Assembly: GCF_002777965.1 (NCBI RefSeq)
Contig: NZ_NGVR01000014.1
Location: 1 to 64,000, forward strand
Length of the DNA: 64,000 nt
Reading direction: 5' to 3'
From: Proteus columbae
Lineage (GTDB): Bacteria; Pseudomonadota; Gammaproteobacteria; Enterobacterales; Enterobacteriaceae
A program made the position numbers and the translations under genes. Positions 26,969-38,012 of the stretch are shown in pieces. The stretch's first letter is position 1. Each line of letters opens with the position of its first letter. Under the pieces are notes generated by a model that saw only the letters and a program-made list of their open reading frames with translations, had not been told where the DNA came from and made no database searches.

Positions 26969-27636
26969 GATAGAATTTCTTCTGTCAGAAGTAAAACCCC
27001 CGATAAACTTATTCGTGTTGACATTGTAAATCGTCTAGTTTTTTTCTGAAAGTGGGATTGTTATCTGAGAATGGGACTTTTCTCTATTTAAGAGCAATTA
27101 TCTTGGGAAATGTTAGCAACTTAAAGTATTTTCATTTTGTAATTATTAAAAAGTATTTGTTATTACTGATTTTTTATAGGATTACTCTCTATACGTTTAT
27201 TTTATCTGAATAATCTATTTCTCTCATAGCAATTAGTAATAAACACATAAGCATTATTACTTAAATTAGATATTAAGAGCACGATAACTTACTAAAATAA
27301 AAGCGCTTATCAGTATAAAATTCAACTTACATCTCAACGAACCTTTAAATACAATTTAAATTAGATCCAAATATATTGAAGATATTTATCTTTATATGTC
27401 AATTATTTATTATCTGGTGCAACCAGATTATCGTAATGATTCTTATTTAGATTATTTATTGCCAAGGATATATCATCAAAATTTCACTATATAAATTTTC
27501 ATACAACTATAAAAAACAGGTTAGTAAAAAATATCGTTATATTAAATAAAGTAGTGTTAAAGGCTATTTTTTAAGGACAGAAAACAAAATAAGACTAATT
27601 TTAACTCTCTTTTGAATAAAAAATACGACATATAGC

Positions 27637-27667
27637 AAAAAGGAAGCCGTTTTAGAGCTTCCTTTTT
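27637..27667. terminator. Terminator downstream of recA
   Basis: AAAAAGGAAGC (27637-27647) pairs perfectly with GCTTCCTTTTT (27657-27667). T runs follow on both strands. It is about 95 nt past the recA stop. Confidence 0.8.
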
Positions 27668-27762
27668 AAGTGAGTTAAATCACATTAATTGACTAGTGGT
27701 TTACAACTAAGATAATCGTAATATGTTTTAATACACATTCAATTTAGACATTGGCAAGAAAA

Positions 27763-28833
27763 TTATTCTTCTGTTTCTTCAATATCTGCAGCATTATCAC
27801 TATCGTTAGTAAAATCAGCGGCGCTAGTAAATTCACCAGCATGATTTAATAACATTTCACGTAGTTTAGTGTTTAACTCATCATACATTTCAGGGTGTTC
27901 TTTCAGGTAAGTTGTTGCATTGGCTTTACCTTGACCAATTTTCTCACCATTGTAGCTGTACCATGCGCCAGCTTTCTCTACCAATTTATGTTTAACACCT
28001 AAATCAATCAGCTCGCCAAAGGTATTGATACCTTCGCCATACATAATTTGGAATTCAGCTTGTTTAAATGGTGCTGCAATTTTGTTTTTCACCACTTTAA
28101 CGCGTGTTTCACTACCAACAACTTCATCACCGTTTTTAACAGAACCGATACGACGAATATCTAAGCGAACAGATGCGTAGAATTTAAGTGCATTACCGCC
28201 TGTTGTGGTTTCTGGGTTACCAAACATAACACCGATTTTCATACGAATTTGGTTGATGAAAATAAGCAATGTGTTGGAGTTTTTCAGGTTACCCGCTAAT
28301 TTACGCATAGCTTGGCTCATCATACGAGCAGCTAAACCAACGTGTGAATCGCCAATTTCACCTTCAATTTCTGCTTTTGGTGTCAAGGCAGCAACGGAGT
28401 CCACAACGATAACATCAACAGCACCAGAACGAGATAAAGCATCACAAATTTCTAAGGCTTGTTCACCCGTATCAGGCTGAGAACACAGCAGATTATCAAT
28501 ATCTACGCCTAGTTTTTTAGCATAGATAGGATCTAAAGCATGCTCAGCATCGATGAATGCACAAATTTTGCCTTCACGTTGAGCAGCTGCGATAACTTGA
28601 AGTGTTAACGTTGTTTTACCAGAAGATTCTGGGCCATAGATTTCAACAATACGGCCACGTGGTAAACCACCAGCACCTAAAGCAACGTCTAATGATAAAG
28701 AACCCGTAGAGATGGTTTCAACGTTCATGGAACGATCTTCGCCCAGACGCATGATAGACCCTTTACCAAATTGCTTTTCAATTTGACCAAGTGCTGCGGC
28801 CAATGCTTTTTGTTTGTTTTCATCAATAGCCAT
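27763..28833 (-). CDS. recA: RecA recombinase
   Basis: ATP-dependent DNA strand exchange and LexA coprotease. 356 residues from the ATG at 28833, which gives the canonical [21 protein letters not shown] and has GGGAG upstream; nine earlier codons are open but not homologous. Walker A GPESSGKT near 67, Walker [11 protein letters not shown], the loop-2 region with [18 protein letters not shown], and an acidic C-terminal tail ([14 protein letters not shown]). LexA-controlled (see SOS box). pncC lies directly upstream, as in E. coli. Confidence 0.99.
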   Translation of the reverse strand: MAIDENKQKALAAALGQIEKQFGKGSIMRLGEDRSMNVETISTGSLSLDVALGAGGLPRGRIVEIYGPESSGKTTLTLQVIAAAQREGKICAFIDAEHALDPIYAKKLGVDIDNLLCSQPDTGEQALEICDALSRSGAVDVIVVDSVAALTPKAEIEGEIGDSHVGLAARMMSQAMRKLAGNLKNSNTLLIFINQIRMKIGVMFGNPETTTGGNALKFYASVRLDIRRIGSVKNGDEVVGSETRVKVVKNKIAAPFKQAEFQIMYGEGINTFGELIDLGVKHKLVEKAGAWYSYNGEKIGQGKANATTYLKEHPEMYDELNTKLREMLLNHAGEFTSAADFTNDSDNAADIEETEE

Positions 28834-28911
28834 GTTATCTCCCTCTGGGCAGTGAAGCATAAATATGGGTCACTACCATTAAAACGTATATGATTTTGCT
28901 TGTTGAAATTC

Positions 28912-28939
28912 ATTATACTGTATAATCATACAGTATCAA
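28912..28939 (-). promoter_or_regulatory. recA promoter with embedded SOS (LexA) box
   Basis: On the minus strand TTGATA (28934-28939) and TATAAT (28912-28917) are 16 bp apart. The whole spacer is the LexA operator, CTGTATAATCATACAG in plus-strand reading (28918-28933), matching CTGT-N8-ACAG exactly. E. coli recA has the same architecture, so LexA bound here must block polymerase. The pncC stop codon abuts the -35. Confidence 0.97.
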
Positions 28940-28940
28940 G

Positions 28941-29447
28941 TTAATTATTAATAATTTCTTTAAGGATTGATTTTAAAGAAAAAATAACAGATTCAGCTCT
29001 TACTTGCTCTCGTGAACCACTGAATATACAGTGTTTTGCCGTTGTTTGAATACCTGTTGGTGTTTTCATTGCAAAACCAAACCAAACTAAACCAACGGGT
29101 TTTTCTTCACTACCACCACCGGGACCGGCAATACCGCTAACAGACACTGCAAAATCTGCATTAGCTGTTATCAGCGCTCCTTTAGCCATTTGAAGAACAA
29201 CTTCCTCACTCACTGCGCCGTATTTAAGCAAAGTTTGTTCATCAACGCCTATCATTTCATGCTTCGCTTCATTGCTATATGTTACGAAGCCACGGTGATA
29301 ATATTCAGAACTTCCTGAAATATCAGTGATAACTTTCGCAATCCATCCGCCAGTACAAGATTCAGCTGTTGTTATCGTACTCTTCTTTTCAAGTAACGCT
29401 TTACCCACCTCAATGCTTAGGCGGGTCATTTCATCGTAATTTATCAT
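28941..29447 (-). CDS. pncC: Nicotinamide-nucleotide amidase PncC (CinA C-terminal domain family)
   Basis: Deamidates NMN to nicotinate mononucleotide, recycling pyridine nucleotides. 168 residues with the CinA_C motifs TTAESCTGGWIA, RGFVTYSNEAKHEMIGV and VSGIAGPGGGSEEKPVG. It lacks the N-terminal MoCF-like domain of full CinA, as does E. coli YgaD/PncC. It sits immediately upstream of recA with no room for a separate terminator. Confidence 0.95.
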   Translation of the reverse strand: MINYDEMTRLSIEVGKALLEKKSTITTAESCTGGWIAKVITDISGSSEYYHRGFVTYSNEAKHEMIGVDEQTLLKYGAVSEEVVLQMAKGALITANADFAVSVSGIAGPGGGSEEKPVGLVWFGFAMKTPTGIQTTAKHCIFSGSREQVRAESVIFSLKSILKEIINN

Positions 29448-29483
29448 TAAGGTTCATCTAACCTCTATTCTAAATCTCACTGT

Positions 29484-30683
29484 TTAAGATTTCTTTCTGG
29501 TGCAATCCCATAACCATAGACCACCAATTGCTAGGGCAAAAATAGCACCAAACCCAATTCCGATAGCAACGACAGAGACACCAATGCTCGTCACCAGTGA
29601 GAACAATCCCAGCATTAATAGCATTGCCGTATTTTCACCTAAGTTTTGTACAGCAATAGCATTACCAGCACCTACACTGTGCTTTCCTTTGTCTTGTAAT
29701 AGCGCATTCAATGGCACGACAAAGAAACCACCAAAAACGCCGATGATGATAAGAATTAGGTAAGATGGAATAATTGAGGTTTGTAATGAGAAATAAACAA
29801 CACCAAGGCCAATTAAAATACCGGCAGGCATACAGCGACGTACTGTTTTCAATGTCACAAATTTAGCGGCTAATCCAGCACCAACCACAATACCAATAGC
29901 GACCATCGCATTTAATATAGTAGGTGTCGTATTATCAGTCATACCTAGAGCAATAGGTACCCACTGAACAAGTAAAAAACGCAATGTGACACCTGCGCCC
30001 CAAAACATGCTGGTTCCCACTAAAGAAAAGCGGCTTTCTTTATCAGTCCATAAAGTACGTGTAGCTTCAAGAAACTGTGTGAACATTTTTTTAATGTTCC
30101 AACCACGACCAATTTGAGCAGCTGATAATTTAGGTATACCAAAGTTAACAAATACAGCTAAAGCATACATTGCCGCACAAACACCCAATGCAAAAACAAT
30201 GCTCCAATCTGAGAGTAAACCACCAATAACTGAGCCCAGTAAAATAGCCGCAATAGTAGAGGCTTCCATTAAGCTATTTGCTTTAACTAAACGTTCACCA
30301 TCTGTTAATTCACCTAAAATGCCATATTTAGCAGGAGAATAAACAGCAGCACCAATTCCCACTAAGGCATAACCAAGGAAAGGATCTGAGCCGACACAGA
30401 TAAGAAATGCGCCTACAAATTTTAAAAGGTTACCACTGAGCATTACCCTACCTTTAGGATTACGATCAGCAAACTGCCCTACAAAAGGTGCTAAAAGAAT
30501 AAAAGCCAGCACAAAGACCATTTGTAAAACAGGTTGGCTCCACTCAGGGTAAAGCGCCGATTTAAACAGAGCAAGGATCGCAAACAATAATGCATTGTCA
30601 GCAAAAGCAGAAAGAAATTGCGATATCAATACCGCTTTCATTCCTCTACTCATTAAAGGAGGCTGGCTAATATTCTCTGACAT
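29484..30683 (-). CDS. lplT: Lysophospholipid transporter LplT
   Basis: Major-facilitator protein of 399 residues with about twelve hydrophobic segments. It flips lysophosphatidylethanolamine from the outer to the inner leaflet of the inner membrane. Blocks such as [37 protein letters not shown] and [15 protein letters not shown] match E. coli LplT. The start overlaps the aas stop, so both are translated from one mRNA, and Aas re-acylates what LplT imports. Confidence 0.96.
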   Translation of the reverse strand: MSENISQPPLMSRGMKAVLISQFLSAFADNALLFAILALFKSALYPEWSQPVLQMVFVLAFILLAPFVGQFADRNPKGRVMLSGNLLKFVGAFLICVGSDPFLGYALVGIGAAVYSPAKYGILGELTDGERLVKANSLMEASTIAAILLGSVIGGLLSDWSIVFALGVCAAMYALAVFVNFGIPKLSAAQIGRGWNIKKMFTQFLEATRTLWTDKESRFSLVGTSMFWGAGVTLRFLLVQWVPIALGMTDNTTPTILNAMVAIGIVVGAGLAAKFVTLKTVRRCMPAGILIGLGVVYFSLQTSIIPSYLILIIIGVFGGFFVVPLNALLQDKGKHSVGAGNAIAVQNLGENTAMLLMLGLFSLVTSIGVSVVAIGIGFGAIFALAIGGLWLWDCTRKKS

Positions 30684-32848
30684 TAGTTATTTTCCTGTTC
30701 AGCAAGTTTTTTCAATGAGACAAAATCCGTTTTCCCACTTCCTAAAACAGGAATTTCTTTGATAAAACGAATATCCTTTGGTACAGCAATTTCAGCAACA
30801 CCTTCCGATTTTGCTAATGCTGACAGCGTACTACGATCTAATTGCTTATCGGTTGTGAACAGAACTAATGATTCGCCTCTGCGTTTATCACTTATTGTCA
30901 CAACAGCGTGCTCACCTTTAGATGCTTTACGTGCAAGTTGCTCAACACCTTCAAGAGAAACCATTTCACCCGCAATTTTTGCAAAACGTTTTACACGCCC
31001 TTTAATAGTACAAAAACCTTCGCTATCAATAGCAACAATATCACCGGTGTCGTACCAACCTTCTTCGTCAATACCTTCAGCATTGGTTGCGACAGGGATT
31101 TCTAATTTTTCTGGTGATTCTACACGTAAGTACCCCATCATTACGTTAGGGCCACGAAGTTGTAATCTACCGCCTTCGTTAATACCATTCATTGGAATTA
31201 AACGCCCTTCCATACCAGGTAATAAACGCCCTACTGTATGAGATTTAGCACTCATAGGCACATTAATTGACACAACAGGTGCGCATTCTGTTACGCCATA
31301 ACCTTCTAAAATACGAATACCGAATTTCTCTTGCCATAAAACACGAGTTGATTCAGAGAGCTTTTCAGCCCCAGCAACCACATATCTAACTCTGGCAAAA
31401 TCATAAGGGTGGGCAAATTTTCCGTAGTTTCCTAAAAAGGTTGATGTACCAAATAACACAGTACAGTTTTGGTCATAGACTAATTCAGGTACGACTCGAT
31501 AGTGTAACGGACTTGGATAAAGGAAAACGCGCGCACCCAAACAAATTGGAGTTAGCAAGCAAGCTGTTAAACCAAATGCATGGAATAACGGCAATGCTGA
31601 CATAAATTTGTCTTTCGGTGAAAAATCAGCAATAGCGCGAATTTGATCAACGTTAGCCAATAAACTTGAATGGCTGTGAACAACACCTTTAGGTGTCCCT
31701 TCAGAGCCTGATGTAAATAGAATAACGGCTGCATCATGTGCATCTTGCGGCAACATCGCTTTTTGAGGCGTAATGAGATGTTTGAGGATCCAGCGTTTAT
31801 CTTCACTGGTGACAGTATCTTTTAAATCCTCAAGATAAATCCAATTAGCTTCTGGGGTTTGCTCAGGAATATGTAATAAATTCCCTTTCTCTAAAAACTG
31901 GCGTGATGTAAAGATGGTCTTAATTGATGCGGCTTTCATCGCATTTTGTACACCTAAACTACCTGCCGTGTAGTTAAGCATTGCCACAACACGCTGACGC
32001 ATTGTTGCACCTAATAGTGCAGCCGCAGTTACTGTTGTATTTGGAAGCAGTAAACCTATACGCTCTTTCGGTTCAGTGTAGCGCTCAATCAATCGACTGA
32101 TCCCTAACGTCTTTTTCAGTAATCCTTGATAAGAGTCTTCTTTTAGGTTGATATCAGAAATTAGTGGGCTAAATCGACCATATTGAGACATTGCTTGTAA
32201 AAATGCTTCATACAGCGTGATATTAGGACGTGTTTGCATGATGGCTTCCATCATGATGTCACGCATGGCTTCACCCGCTAATCGGCGACGCTCAGAAGAT
32301 TTTTCAGCTTTTGGCATCGGTAAATCAACAGCAGGAAGCACCTTGATAGTGATTTTAGGAAAGAATTGAGACTTTACTCGCAAGCTTTTACGTACTCGTG
32401 AAAAATAGCTGAATTCAGCCCCTTCAATTCTAACAGGAACAACTTTAGCACCTGATTTGGCGGCAATAAAAGCAGCACCTTCATAAATTTTCATCAAACC
32501 ATTTGTTACTGTGATCCTTCCTTCTGGGAAAATCACAACCGGACGACCTTTATCCACTTCTTTAACTAATTGACGCACGGCCATTGGATTAGCGGGATCT
32601 AAAGGTACGATATCGGCATAACGACCTAACCATCTTGTCGTTTTTGCAGAAGCAACAGAGGTATAAACAGCAAACACAGGATTAATAGGCAGGAATAAAC
32701 GTAATAATATACCATCAATAAAAGAAGTATGATTTGGCGTAATTATACATTTTTCATATTGTGAAAACTGATTAACAAGTCCTTCAATTCTTATTCTAAA
32801 TAAGAATTTAAATAGTGTTTTAAAAAACGCTATCAACATCATATCCAT
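30683..32848 (-). CDS. aas: Bifunctional 2-acyl-GPE acyltransferase / acyl-ACP synthetase Aas
   Basis: 721 residues (E. coli 719). The N-terminal acyltransferase domain has the NHTSFIDG (HX4D) motif near 40 and FPEGRIT. The C-terminal AMP-binding synthetase domain has the ATP motif [19 protein letters not shown] (near 390) and GWYDTGD. It repairs lysophosphatidylethanolamine by adding an acyl chain activated on bound ACP. In an operon with lplT. E. coli has omrAB upstream of aas; here aroL is upstream instead. Confidence 0.97.
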   Translation of the reverse strand: MDMMLIAFFKTLFKFLFRIRIEGLVNQFSQYEKCIITPNHTSFIDGILLRLFLPINPVFAVYTSVASAKTTRWLGRYADIVPLDPANPMAVRQLVKEVDKGRPVVIFPEGRITVTNGLMKIYEGAAFIAAKSGAKVVPVRIEGAEFSYFSRVRKSLRVKSQFFPKITIKVLPAVDLPMPKAEKSSERRRLAGEAMRDIMMEAIMQTRPNITLYEAFLQAMSQYGRFSPLISDINLKEDSYQGLLKKTLGISRLIERYTEPKERIGLLLPNTTVTAAALLGATMRQRVVAMLNYTAGSLGVQNAMKAASIKTIFTSRQFLEKGNLLHIPEQTPEANWIYLEDLKDTVTSEDKRWILKHLITPQKAMLPQDAHDAAVILFTSGSEGTPKGVVHSHSSLLANVDQIRAIADFSPKDKFMSALPLFHAFGLTACLLTPICLGARVFLYPSPLHYRVVPELVYDQNCTVLFGTSTFLGNYGKFAHPYDFARVRYVVAGAEKLSESTRVLWQEKFGIRILEGYGVTECAPVVSINVPMSAKSHTVGRLLPGMEGRLIPMNGINEGGRLQLRGPNVMMGYLRVESPEKLEIPVATNAEGIDEEGWYDTGDIVAIDSEGFCTIKGRVKRFAKIAGEMVSLEGVEQLARKASKGEHAVVTISDKRRGESLVLFTTDKQLDRSTLSALAKSEGVAEIAVPKDIRFIKEIPVLGSGKTDFVSLKKLAEQENN

Positions 32849-32945
32849 ATCTCATTTTGCTATAATTAGCCTTACTATAAATAGGATGTGATGAAAATAA
32901 AATAGATGTTCCCTGTTTTATCCTTTATATCAGACGACTTCTTAA

Positions 32946-33476
32946 TTATTTCGCGAGTTTTGCGAGAATTGCCTCAATAATTTCATTTATAGGTAATCCC
33001 GCATCGACAATGATATCAGCACATTGCAAATATAAAGGTTCACGTTTAGCCAAAACGTCATTCATTTCTGCAACTAACGTTTTACCCGTCAAGCTCGGTC
33101 TTTGTGCTTCATTCGGATCTTGGGACAAGCGCTCAACTAAAGTTTTAAGAGATGCCTGTAAATAAATAATAACACCTGAAGATTTCATATAAGCACGATT
33201 TTGATCTGCTAAAATCATACCGCCACCTGTTGAGATAACTTGATTAGGCTGGCTAACTTGGACTAGTGCTTCTGATTCAGTTTGACGAAAAAAATCCCAA
33301 CCTTTTTCTTGAACCATATAAGCTATAGTTTGTTGATATTTTTGAGTTATCCAATCATCCGTATCAATAAACTTATAATTTAAAGTGAGGGAAAGTGCTT
33401 TGCCTACTGTTGTTTTTCCTGCACCTCTAGGTCCGATAAGGTAAATTATACTATCCATAAAATGCACTATCTCCAT
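32946..33476 (-). CDS. aroL: Shikimate kinase II AroL
   Basis: Phosphorylates shikimate at the 3-OH. Walker A GPRGAGKTTVG, shikimate-binding DTDDWI and FRQTESEAL, STGGG, and the lid region RPSLTGKTL. It resembles E. coli AroL more than AroK, and a TyrR box upstream supports the regulated isozyme. Two starts are possible. ATG at 33476 has AGGGA eight bases away; ATG at 33458 would give MDSIIYLIGPRG, closer to the usual N terminus but with a weaker site. Confidence 0.92.
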   Translation of the reverse strand: MEIVHFMDSIIYLIGPRGAGKTTVGKALSLTLNYKFIDTDDWITQKYQQTIAYMVQEKGWDFFRQTESEALVQVSQPNQVISTGGGMILADQNRAYMKSSGVIIYLQASLKTLVERLSQDPNEAQRPSLTGKTLVAEMNDVLAKREPLYLQCADIIVDAGLPINEIIEAILAKLAK

Positions 33477-33496
33477 AGTGTGTTCCCTTTTAGGGG

Positions 33497-33514
33497 TGTA
33501 ATTAAAAATTTACA
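33497..33514. promoter_or_regulatory. TyrR box upstream of aroL
   Basis: TGTAATTAAAAATTTACA matches TGTAAA-N6-TTTACA at eleven of twelve positions, 21 nt upstream of the longer aroL start. A second half-site TGTAAA follows at 33518-33523. E. coli aroL is likewise TyrR-repressed. Confidence 0.78.
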
Positions 33515-33552
33515 TACTGTAAAGTATAAAATATCATACCTGATGTAACAAA

Positions 33553-33590
33553 AAAATAAAGCCACACTTTAGAAAAGTATGGCTTATTTA
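33553..33590 (-). terminator. Terminator of proBA
   Basis: On the minus strand AAGCCATAC pairs with GTGTGGCTT (one G-T pair) across a nine-base loop and is followed by TATTTTTTT, shortly after the proA stop. Confidence 0.8.
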
Positions 33591-33603
33591 ATCATCTTAA
33601 CAG

Positions 33604-34857
33604 TTAGCTACGAATTGTATTATCGCCGTAACCAATCCATTTATAGGTCGTTAAGGCATCTAATCCCATTGGACCTCTAGCATGTAATTTCTGTGTACTA
33701 ACAGCAACCTCAGCACCTAAACCGAATTGTCCACCATCAGTAAAACGTGTACTTGCATTAACATATACCGCAGCAGAATCAACTTGGCGAACAAAGCGAT
33801 CAGCATTAGAAATAGATTGCGTTAAAATAGCGTCAGAGTGTGCAGTACCATAATGGCGAATATGGCTAATTGCCTCAGTTAACCCACTCACTACTTCTAC
33901 GTTTAAATCAAGTGATAACCATTCATCGCAATAATCTGCATCTTTCACATCAACAACAGTAGCTCCACCTTTTTTCAGCCCTATTAATGCCTTTTCACTT
34001 GAATGCAAAGTCACCTTTTGAGCAGCCATCGCATCACTTAACTGTGGCAAAAATAGATCTGCAATCTTTTCGTGTACTAAGAGCGTTTCTAAAGAGTTAC
34101 ACGCGCTTGGACGTTGTACTTTTGCATTTACAATAACTGTTAATGCTTTTTCTAAATCCGCACTTTCATCAACAAAAGTATGACAAACGCCGATACCACC
34201 GGTGATCACAGGAATGGTTGATTGTTCACGGCAAAGTTTATGCAATCCCGCGCCACCTCGTGGAATAAGCATATCAATATACTCATCCATTTTTAGCATT
34301 TTAGCGACTAACTCACGATCAGGCTTATCAATTGCCTGAATAGCACCAGCAGGAATACCACATTTTTCTAATGCTTGTTGAATAACAGCAACAACCGCTT
34401 GATTAGTATGATGGGTTTCTTTTCCACCACGAAGAATAGCCGCATTACCTGTTTTCAAGCATAAAGAAGCTACATCAATTGTGACATTAGGGCGAGCTTC
34501 ATAAATAACACCCACAACGCCCAACGGCACACGACGACGCTCTAAACGTAAACCGCTATCTAACATGCGTCCATCAATAACTTGACCCACAGGATCTTCT
34601 AAACGGCACACTTGTCGTACATCATCTGCAATTGCTTTTAAACGTGCAGAATTTAGTAATAAACGATCAAGCATAGCGGCGTTAATGTTGGATCCGCGAG
34701 CCGCTTGCATATCTTTTTCATTTGCTGCAAGAATTGAAGCTTCTTGTTGTTCTAATAAATCAGCCATAACTAATAATGCCTGATTTTTTTGCTCTGTTGA
34801 TAGTTGAGCTAAATGCCAAGATGCCTCTCTTGCAGATTTACCCATTTGTTCTAACAT
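33604..34857 (-). CDS. proA: Glutamate-5-semialdehyde dehydrogenase (gamma-glutamyl phosphate reductase)
   Basis: Second proline step: NADPH reduction of gamma-glutamyl phosphate. 417 residues, the same as E. coli. Aldehyde dehydrogenase superfamily; the catalytic Cys is in [13 protein letters not shown], and [24 protein letters not shown] is the conserved C-terminal block. It follows proB by 11 nt. Confidence 0.97.
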   Translation of the reverse strand: MLEQMGKSAREASWHLAQLSTEQKNQALLVMADLLEQQEASILAANEKDMQAARGSNINAAMLDRLLLNSARLKAIADDVRQVCRLEDPVGQVIDGRMLDSGLRLERRRVPLGVVGVIYEARPNVTIDVASLCLKTGNAAILRGGKETHHTNQAVVAVIQQALEKCGIPAGAIQAIDKPDRELVAKMLKMDEYIDMLIPRGGAGLHKLCREQSTIPVITGGIGVCHTFVDESADLEKALTVIVNAKVQRPSACNSLETLLVHEKIADLFLPQLSDAMAAQKVTLHSSEKALIGLKKGGATVVDVKDADYCDEWLSLDLNVEVVSGLTEAISHIRHYGTAHSDAILTQSISNADRFVRQVDSAAVYVNASTRFTDGGQFGLGAEVAVSTQKLHARGPMGLDALTTYKWIGYGDNTIRS

Positions 34858-34868
34858 CAGAAGGCTCC

Positions 34869-35972
34869 TTAGCTAACAATCATATCATCACGATGCACGG
34901 CAACACTGCCATACTCGTAACCTAAAATTTGACTAATTTCTTGTGAATGGTGTCCTGCAATTAGACGCAGTGCATCACTATTATAGTGTGCAACACCATG
35001 AGCGAGATCTTTACCTTGTAAACTTTGGATACGGATAACACATCCACGAGAGAAATCGCCTTTAATTTCTTTGATACCTTTTGGTAAAAGGGAGCTACCT
35101 TTTTCTTTAATTGCGTTTTCAGCCCCTTCATCAACCACAATTACACCCGCTATTGGCGCACCAAAGATCCACCGCTTACGCGCTTCTAATGGGCTTTGTA
35201 AGCCATGAAATAGCGTTCCAACAGGTTCATCATTGATAACTTTAGCAATAACTTCAGGTTGTACGCCTGCGGCGATGACAACATCAATACCCGCGCGTCC
35301 TGCAACAGTTGCTGCTTGCAGTTTTGTTGCCATACCGCCCGTACCTAAGCCTGATACGCTATCACCTGCCATTTGACGCAACTCATCATTGATATCAAAA
35401 ACCTCAGGGATCAATTTAGCATCTGGATTACTACGAGGATCAGCCGTATAAAGCCCTTCAATATCCGTCAGCAATAACAGTTTATCTGCACCGCCTAAAA
35501 TAGCAGCTAATGCTGATAAATTATCGTTATCACCCACTTTAATTTCCGCGGTAGCAACAGCATCATTTTCATTGATAACGGGGATAATATGGTTATCTAA
35601 CAGTGCATGTAATGTATCACGCGCATTTAAGAAACGTTCTCTATCTTCAATATCAGCACGCGTTAATAGCATTTGGCCAATATGAATACCATAGATGGCA
35701 AATAACTGTTTCCATACTTGAATTAAAGCACTTTGCCCCACAGCGGCAAGCAACTGTTTTGAAGCAATAGTTGCAGGCAAATCAGGATAATTCAAATACT
35801 CACGCCCAGCTGCAATTGCACCTGAAGTGACAATTATAATCCGATGCCCTTTTTCGTGTTGTTTAGCACATTGGCGAACCAGCTCAACAATATGAGACTG
35901 ATCCAGACGTCGTGAACCACCAGTAAGTACACTTGTCCCTAATTTAACAACCAGCGTTTGGCTGCTACTCAT
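34869..35972 (-). CDS. proB: Glutamate 5-kinase
   Basis: First proline step and the Pro feedback point. 367 residues from the ATG at 35972, beginning [22 protein letters not shown] as in E. coli; four upstream codons are open. The amino acid kinase domain ([34 protein letters not shown]) is followed by a C-terminal PUA domain (from about 275). In an operon with proA. Confidence 0.97.
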   Translation of the reverse strand: MSSSQTLVVKLGTSVLTGGSRRLDQSHIVELVRQCAKQHEKGHRIIIVTSGAIAAGREYLNYPDLPATIASKQLLAAVGQSALIQVWKQLFAIYGIHIGQMLLTRADIEDRERFLNARDTLHALLDNHIIPVINENDAVATAEIKVGDNDNLSALAAILGGADKLLLLTDIEGLYTADPRSNPDAKLIPEVFDINDELRQMAGDSVSGLGTGGMATKLQAATVAGRAGIDVVIAAGVQPEVIAKVINDEPVGTLFHGLQSPLEARKRWIFGAPIAGVIVVDEGAENAIKEKGSSLLPKGIKEIKGDFSRGCVIRIQSLQGKDLAHGVAHYNSDALRLIAGHHSQEISQILGYEYGSVAVHRDDMIVS

Positions 35973-36065
35973 AACATTTACCATTCTTGTTGATTATTTA
36001 AAAAGATAATACACAGTTTTATCAGGAGAGAAGCGTTATGCCAACTGACATAACGCAAAATCTAT

Positions 36066-36094
36066 GAAAAGTTGCCCTAACACAAAATTAGGGC
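36066..36094 (-). terminator. Possible terminator of crl
   Basis: The stem GCCCTAA/TTAGGGC around TTTTGTG on the minus strand overlaps the crl stop region and is followed by AACTTTT. Short T run, so tentative. Confidence 0.45.
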
Positions 36095-36489
36095 TGAATG
36101 GGAAGAGGAAATTTGTTCATTTTTTCATCTGGAATGAGTGTCATCTCTAATTCACTCACCGCGAGTTGAAGAAATTCATGAAAACGAATAAGTGTTTCAT
36201 TGATTGACTCAACAACATCATTCTTACTTATGTTCTGATGGAGCCAATCACCATTTTTATCGAATAGCCCAATTTGATAATGATAAATGAGCTGTTCATT
36301 ATTACGTTCTAATTCCATCCACCAGCCCCAAAACTCTCGTTTTTCCGGCGCGACTTTTTTATTTACACAAACTGCTAAACAGTCAAAAAAGAACTGGCTC
36401 TCTTGGCATTGTTGCTCTCGGATATATGGGCCGATTTTAGCAAAACGCTTTAATAACTTACCTCGGGTAGGGTTCAAAGATGAAGTCAT
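36088..36489 (-). CDS. crl: Sigma factor S chaperone Crl
   Basis: 133 residues. Crl binds sigma-S and helps it join RNA polymerase core in early stationary phase. Family signatures are visible: KRFAKIGPYIREQQCQ, FFFDCLAVCVN and KREFWGWWMELE. Placed between proBA and frsA, as in E. coli. Confidence 0.95.
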   Translation of the reverse strand: MTSSLNPTRGKLLKRFAKIGPYIREQQCQESQFFFDCLAVCVNKKVAPEKREFWGWWMELERNNEQLIYHYQIGLFDKNGDWLHQNISKNDVVESINETLIRFHEFLQLAVSELEMTLIPDEKMNKFPLPIQP

Positions 36490-36560
36490 AAATTCAGTCT
36501 CCTTAGAAACTCTACTGTTATATAATCTAATATAATTAGCAAGTTATTGTTCAAAATTAA

Positions 36561-37811
36561 TTATATTAATTTATCATAGATCCAATCTGCGCTTTTTTGT
36601 AACGCAAGCTCTAAACCTTCGTAAAGCGGCTTGTCATTAATAGTAAGAATGTCGCCATCCATAGAGGAGCGCGCAATTAGTTGCGAATCCTCTTTAGGGC
36701 TCATTTCATCACCTTTCCAATAAACACCCATCATAGGAACAGGCATACGTCGCCCAATCAACCCTTGGTTTTTCAGGGAATAACTGCTCAATGATAATCG
36801 AAGATTATTCTCATCAATATTCCATAACCCTAAGCGACTTGCTAACACATCAAGGTACATCACAGGAATTTTTTTCTGCAATTCAGCTTGAGTAAAGAAA
36901 GTGTGGATCAAAGGGCCCAAGGCAACAACACCTTTAATCAATTTTGGGTAGATATAAGCTAAACGTACAGCAATATTACCGCCAAAGCGAAAGCCCATCA
37001 CACCGACACGAGTATGATCAATCCAAGGCACTTCAGAAAGTTGTTTTAGAACTTCACCTTGTAATTGGCATGTATCTTCCGTTAGTTTTTGTTTTACTGA
37101 ATAACCAATTGCAGGCATATCCAGCGTTAGCATTGCAATACCTTTAGGGGAAAGGTAATCACGGAAAAAGCTGACATAATCGCTTTGTAGACCATCTAAC
37201 CCGCCACAAAATAACACGGTGGGATAAGGGCCTCTGCAATCTTTAGGTAAATGCAGAAAACCCGTTGTCGTTCCTTTTCCCTCTAATTTAAATGTCAATT
37301 TTTTGACTTCAAAAGAGGAGAATTTCGTCGCATTCTCAAAGGCTTTCATCGACAAAATAACTGCTTGATCCGCTAAGAAATCACCATTAATAAAGGGATA
37401 TGCAGCAATGCTATAAAGATGTGCGGCTTGTAACCAACAATCTGCTGCGGCGTCACCAGACTCTTCTCGTAATGCTTTTTGTTGCCAGATCATCGCTTGA
37501 TGTGACCACTCAAATGACCAACCTCCTTTACGATACCCTACAACAGTATCAATAAATTTATCGTCACTACGAGGGGCATCCTGTATCGCAATTCGACTTA
37601 ACACCTCTTCTATTTCAATAGGAGAAATTCCGCGCCAAATCCAAAGCAAACGTTGAATAGTCCGATACCAATTTTGCTGGCTCGTACCATTAAGCACGGT
37701 ATAGGTATTAATATTCGATTTTGGATGGGTGTACTGAATCAACGTTGAGGTTTCAGCGTGTTTTGCTCGTGGTTTAAATAAAGTTTCAGAAAGATTCGTA
37801 TTGTTTGCCAT
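36561..37811 (-). CDS. frsA: Esterase FrsA (fermentation-respiration switch protein)
   Basis: 416 residues from the ATG at 37811 (MANNTNLSETLFKPRAKH), matching E. coli FrsA (YafA); an in-frame TTG four codons upstream is less likely. Alpha/beta-hydrolase fold with VLFCGGLDGLQSDY and the nucleophile-elbow-like GFRFGGN, where Phe-Arg-Phe stands in place of a typical GxSxG; E. coli FrsA shows the same. It was reported to bind glucose-specific EIIA and act as a carboxylesterase. Neighbours crl and gpt are conserved. Confidence 0.94.
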   Translation of the reverse strand: MANNTNLSETLFKPRAKHAETSTLIQYTHPKSNINTYTVLNGTSQQNWYRTIQRLLWIWRGISPIEIEEVLSRIAIQDAPRSDDKFIDTVVGYRKGGWSFEWSHQAMIWQQKALREESGDAAADCWLQAAHLYSIAAYPFINGDFLADQAVILSMKAFENATKFSSFEVKKLTFKLEGKGTTTGFLHLPKDCRGPYPTVLFCGGLDGLQSDYVSFFRDYLSPKGIAMLTLDMPAIGYSVKQKLTEDTCQLQGEVLKQLSEVPWIDHTRVGVMGFRFGGNIAVRLAYIYPKLIKGVVALGPLIHTFFTQAELQKKIPVMYLDVLASRLGLWNIDENNLRLSLSSYSLKNQGLIGRRMPVPMMGVYWKGDEMSPKEDSQLIARSSMDGDILTINDKPLYEGLELALQKSADWIYDKLI

Positions 37812-37957
37812 ATCACTCTTCAAATCAGTGGATATCGTAAAAAGGGGCTTAAAAGTCTGGTTTTATCATAGCATGAAAACGACTTGAACAATGTGTATCA
37901 CGACAAGCAATCGCACGAAGACATCATGAAGAGGGAGATAAAAAAGCTTAAAAACAA

Positions 37958-37986
37958 AAATCCCCGCCTAAGCGAGGATCTCAATT
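37958..37986 (-). terminator. Terminator of gpt
   Basis: On the minus strand GATCCTCGC pairs with GCGGGGATT across TTAG and is followed by TTTGTTTTT, 27 nt past the gpt stop. Confidence 0.8.
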
Positions 37987-38012
37987 AAAACAGCAAACTG
38001 AATGCTATCAAC

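Larger units (their letters stand above)
26868..27762. other. 0.9-kb gap between recA and alaS (recX absent)
   Basis: In E. coli recX lies here. In this window no frame of more than 60 codons is open on either strand, and the DNA is very AT-rich. It contains the recA-side terminator (27637-27667) and an imperfect inverted repeat at 26930-26968 close to the alaS start. Otherwise I see no supported feature; the alaS promoter must lie at the left edge. Confidence 0.65.
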
